Source of the DNA: Paraspadella gotoi
Taxonomy: Eukaryota > Chaetognatha
Assembly (NCBI GenBank): GCA_051294375.1
Contig: CM119263.1
Span: forward strand, 30,192,224-30,256,223
DNA length: 64,000 bases
Direction of reading: 5' to 3'
The position numbers and the translations under genes are program-made. Position 1 is the stretch's first letter, and every line of letters begins with the position of its first letter. The notes under the pieces were generated by a model. The model made no database searches. It saw only the letters and a list, made by a program, of their open reading frames with translations, and was not told the DNA's origin. This document shows positions 61,084-64,000 of this stretch, one piece after another.

Positions 61084-62231
61084 GGGATATGGAGAAGAGG
61101 GGGAGGAGATGAGGACGACGACGAAGACGACGACGAAAACTTGAGACGAAACGAAGGAAAAATCTGAAAAAGAAAGAAAAAAAAAAAAGAAAGAAAAAGT
61201 TGATTAAATCGAAGGGAAAAGTTTTGAGAGGACACAAAATTAATAATTAAGAATTATTCTTAATATTCTTAACTTTTGTCAACATTATTTTTTTTATTAA
61301 CACCAAAAAAACTATTAAAAAAATCAGAAACAGTGACAGTGTAAAAGACTGAAAAATAAATAAACTAAACTATTAAAATGCAACAAAAACAAAAGACACT
61401 AACGTTTAAAATGGAATCAATAAAATGTTATGAAATTTATGAAAGTTTAAGAAATATAATGTTCAAAAACGCTTAACTTGATAAAACTTTTTTTTTAATA
61501 ACCAAAAACAGCTAATTGAGCAAAATAAAAATAAACAGTTTAGAATTTTTTTTTATTATTTTTTTTTATTATAACAAAAACGATATTAAGCCTTTATTCG
61601 AAATAATTATTTTTTTTTTTAATTAATACCAAAAGCAGTATAGTAGTCTAAATTTTTGAGAGAATAGATAGAATCTGTAAAATTTCAAAAAGTTTTAATT
61701 TTTATTTGACTTTTAAACTAAATTTTAGGAAATGAATTTTACAAAAATAATTCAACCAAACTAAAAAAAAGCCGTGAAATGAACATTTTAATAAAATGAC
61801 ATTTTAATTTTGTACCAAATTAACAACTAAAATAATTTTCAACTTACTGAATTTGAGATCCATTCAGTCGCAGGAAGACGAATTGACTGAAAGTATTAGT
61901 TCTTTCGCGATGGATTGACGCACAGTTCGGACTCTGACGTAAAGTAATTGAAGCTGACGCAAAGGATTGCGCCACCGAAGAAATAAGCTCAAAAGTTTGA
62001 CTTGATTGAATCAATCGAAAAGTTTAGTTTTTCGTTTCACCGGCAACATTTTTTTTTCTTTTTAGTTTGTTACGATTGAATTTTAATATTATCTTGTTTT
62101 TTTTTCAAGTTTTAAGTTTGACAAGTTTTTTTTCACTTTTTCACGATTTCACGATAAGTGAGACTTGAAATCTTCACAACTAAACTTCTCTTTTTTCGCT
62201 CGCGTTTTCCTTTTATTCTCCGCCGCCGCGG
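61084..62231. other. AT-rich DNA, no gene seen
   Basis: GAC/GAA-rich start (61090-61140), then A/T homopolymer-rich sequence with many T runs. Nothing recognised. Confidence 0.5.
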
Positions 62232-62657
62232 NNNNNNNNNNNNNNNNNNNNNNNNNNNNNNNNNNNNNNNNNNNNNNNNNNNNNNNNNNNNNNNNNNNNN
62301 NNNNNNNNNNNNNNNNNNNNNNNNNNNNNNNNNNNNNNNNNNNNNNNNNNNNNNNNNNNNNNNNNNNNNNNNNNNNNNNNNNNNNNNNNNNNNNNNNNNN
62401 NNNNNNNNNNNNNNNNNNNNNNNNNNNNNNNNNNNNNNNNNNNNNNNNNNNNNNNNNNNNNNNNNNNNNNNNNNNNNNNNNNNNNNNNNNNNNNNNNNNN
62501 NNNNNNNNNNNNNNNNNNNNNNNNNNNNNNNNNNNNNNNNNNNNNNNNNNNNNNNNNNNNNNNNNNNNNNNNNNNNNNNNNNNNNNNNNNNNNNNNNNNN
62601 NNNNNNNNNNNNNNNNNNNNNNNNNNNNNNNNNNNNNNNNNNNNNNNNNNNNNNNNN
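62232..62657. other. Assembly gap (426 N)
   Basis: N run flanked by GCC/CCG-rich and then CT-rich low-complexity sequence. Confidence 1.
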
Positions 62658-62949
62658 TTTTCCCCACTCTCCCCTCTCTATTTTCTTTCCTCTTCGTTTC
62701 ATTCTCAACCTATCTTCTTTACCCCTCTTCCTCCTTCTTTCCGAACCTCTTTTTTTTTGCTATCTCTCTCTCTCTGCCTTTTCCCCCTTACTTCTCTTCT
62801 CTCCCCTCACCTCTCTTTCCACCTCTCAACCTATCTTTTTTCCACTCTATCTCTCTCCTTCCCTTCCACCNNNNNNNNNNNNNNNNNNNNNNNNNNNNNN
62901 NNNNNNNNNNNNNNNNNNNNNNNNNNNNNNNNNNNNNNNNNNNNNNNNN

Positions 62950-62986
<37 letters not shown>

Positions 62987-63130
62987 ATACTCATCAATGT
63001 CTCTTCGTCTCTGTCTCTCAGTCACTCTGTCTCCGTCTTTTTTTATTTTATTCATCTTCCCCCTTCTACCCCTCCCTCTCTCCTGTCCCCAATTCGCTAG
63101 AAACTCCACGAAATTGAAAAAAGTTCTGAA
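62658..63130. repeat. CT-rich low-complexity block with a 79-N gap
   Basis: Long imperfect CT tract on the plus strand (62658-62870 and 62950-63090) interrupted by N at 62871-62949. Apparent ORFs are Leu/Ser/Pro repeats. Confidence 0.8.
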
Positions 63131-64000
63131 TAGTAAATAAAAACAATAATTTGTAAATTTATAAATAATTATCGTCAATGTAAATTAACAATACCATCGT
63201 TAAAACAATTTAGACGCTATACTTTAAGTTACCTTATTATTTTAACGATATTAATGTTGCTACATTCATAAGTAATAACCACAACAAATATAACACCTCT
63301 TTCTACAACCGGTGAGTTTGACCTTTGTCCTCCTCCTCCTCCTCCTCCTCCTCCTCCTCCTCCTATTTTTCCCATTTAATTTCATCCTCCAACGCAAAGG
63401 ACGACGACGACGACGACGACGACGACGAATCTGGAAAGACCTTCCTCACCTTTTGAACTTTGAACTTACCTTTTCGACTCACATCTTTCTCTTTCATCTT
63501 CATACATTTATAAAATGGCACTAAATTGTTATAAATGGCGTGAGACCGAAGTGTAACAAATGACTATTTCGCTCTTGCGTTAAAAATTCAAACCTGAAGA
63601 ACTGCTTTAGTATGTTAATTTATACGATGAAAAAGTTAATAAAAATATGATATTTACTACTTCATAATAGGAAAGCCTTAATCCAGAATAGCCTGTTCAA
63701 AATCAGGTGGCAAGATAGCTTAGTTACTTAATGACATTTAACTTTTTTTTAATTTTGGATGAAAATACTATCCAATGTCTCCTGCCTCACGTAAATTAAA
63801 TCAAACCCGAATCTAATAACCAATTGTTTTATATTCATTCCATTCAGAATCGTATTCACAGCTGAATCTTTTAAATCGATTTTCTTTTCGATTCGCATTC
63901 ATTTTACCTGCGGGGGATCGTCCGGATGATGACGACGACGATGACGATGACGACAATGACGAAGACGACGACAACGAAGACGACAACGAAGACGACAACG
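63131..64000. other. Window end: simple repeats and one interspersed repeat copy
   Basis: CTC array at 63329-63364 and GAC array at 63399-63427, an inverted copy of the interspersed repeat at 63665-63740 (CAGAATAGCCTGTTCAAAATCAG), and a GAC/GAA/GAT-rich end (63925-64000) that would encode Asp/Glu/Asn if part of an exon running off the window. Confidence 0.5.

Overview
This is a window of a metazoan, almost certainly invertebrate, nuclear genome. Genes are split into many short exons with canonical splice sites, eukaryotic tRNA genes sit inside introns, and a Jockey-like LINE fragment and microsatellites are scattered through AT-rich DNA. Gene content (alpha-type Cys-loop receptor, SLC3 heavy chain, GT10 fucosyltransferase, chitin-binding serine protease) fits a bilaterian. 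Degenerate TTAGGG-like tracts are compatible with a lophotrochozoan, but the phylum is a guess.

Layout. 0.6-2.9 kb (+): Pro/Asp-rich single-pass membrane protein with a Lys/Glu-rich tail. 3.2-4.7 kb (-): 5'-truncated LINE reverse transcriptase. 5.5-12.15 kb (+): one 2208-codon ORF without introns that aligns end to end with Polinton/Maverick-type DNA polymerase B, but with nearly every exonuclease and polymerase catalytic residue replaced and its N-terminal module duplicated. 13.5-16.1 kb (-): two-exon alpha-1,3-fucosyltransferase whose first exon lies between ~0.6 kb inverted repeats. 22.1-30.7 kb (+): 13-exon nicotinic-receptor-type alpha subunit, with three tRNA-Ala genes and one tRNA-Asn gene in its introns. 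31.2-40.8 kb (-): three consecutive genes of unknown function (an Ala/acid-rich protein, a large coiled-coil protein broken by two homopolymer frameshifts, a single-pass membrane glycoprotein). 41.7-48.9 kb (+): 17-exon SLC3 (rBAT/4F2hc) heavy chain. 49.4-51.6 kb (-): small secreted Ig-domain protein. 53.4-56.1 kb (+): nine-exon secreted serine protease with a C-terminal chitin-binding domain. 57-64 kb: gap-ridden, low-complexity DNA with one partial minus-strand gene.

For the receptor, SLC3 and protease genes I could place every exon so that phases close and total coding length is a multiple of three (548, 778 and 355 aa). The fucosyltransferase (402 aa) and Ig gene (190 aa) also close. The genes do not form an obvious pathway. 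The most notable locus is the degenerate polymerase-like gene, which looks like a Polinton polymerase kept for a non-polymerase role. Homology statements come from recognising family motifs by eye; no search was run.
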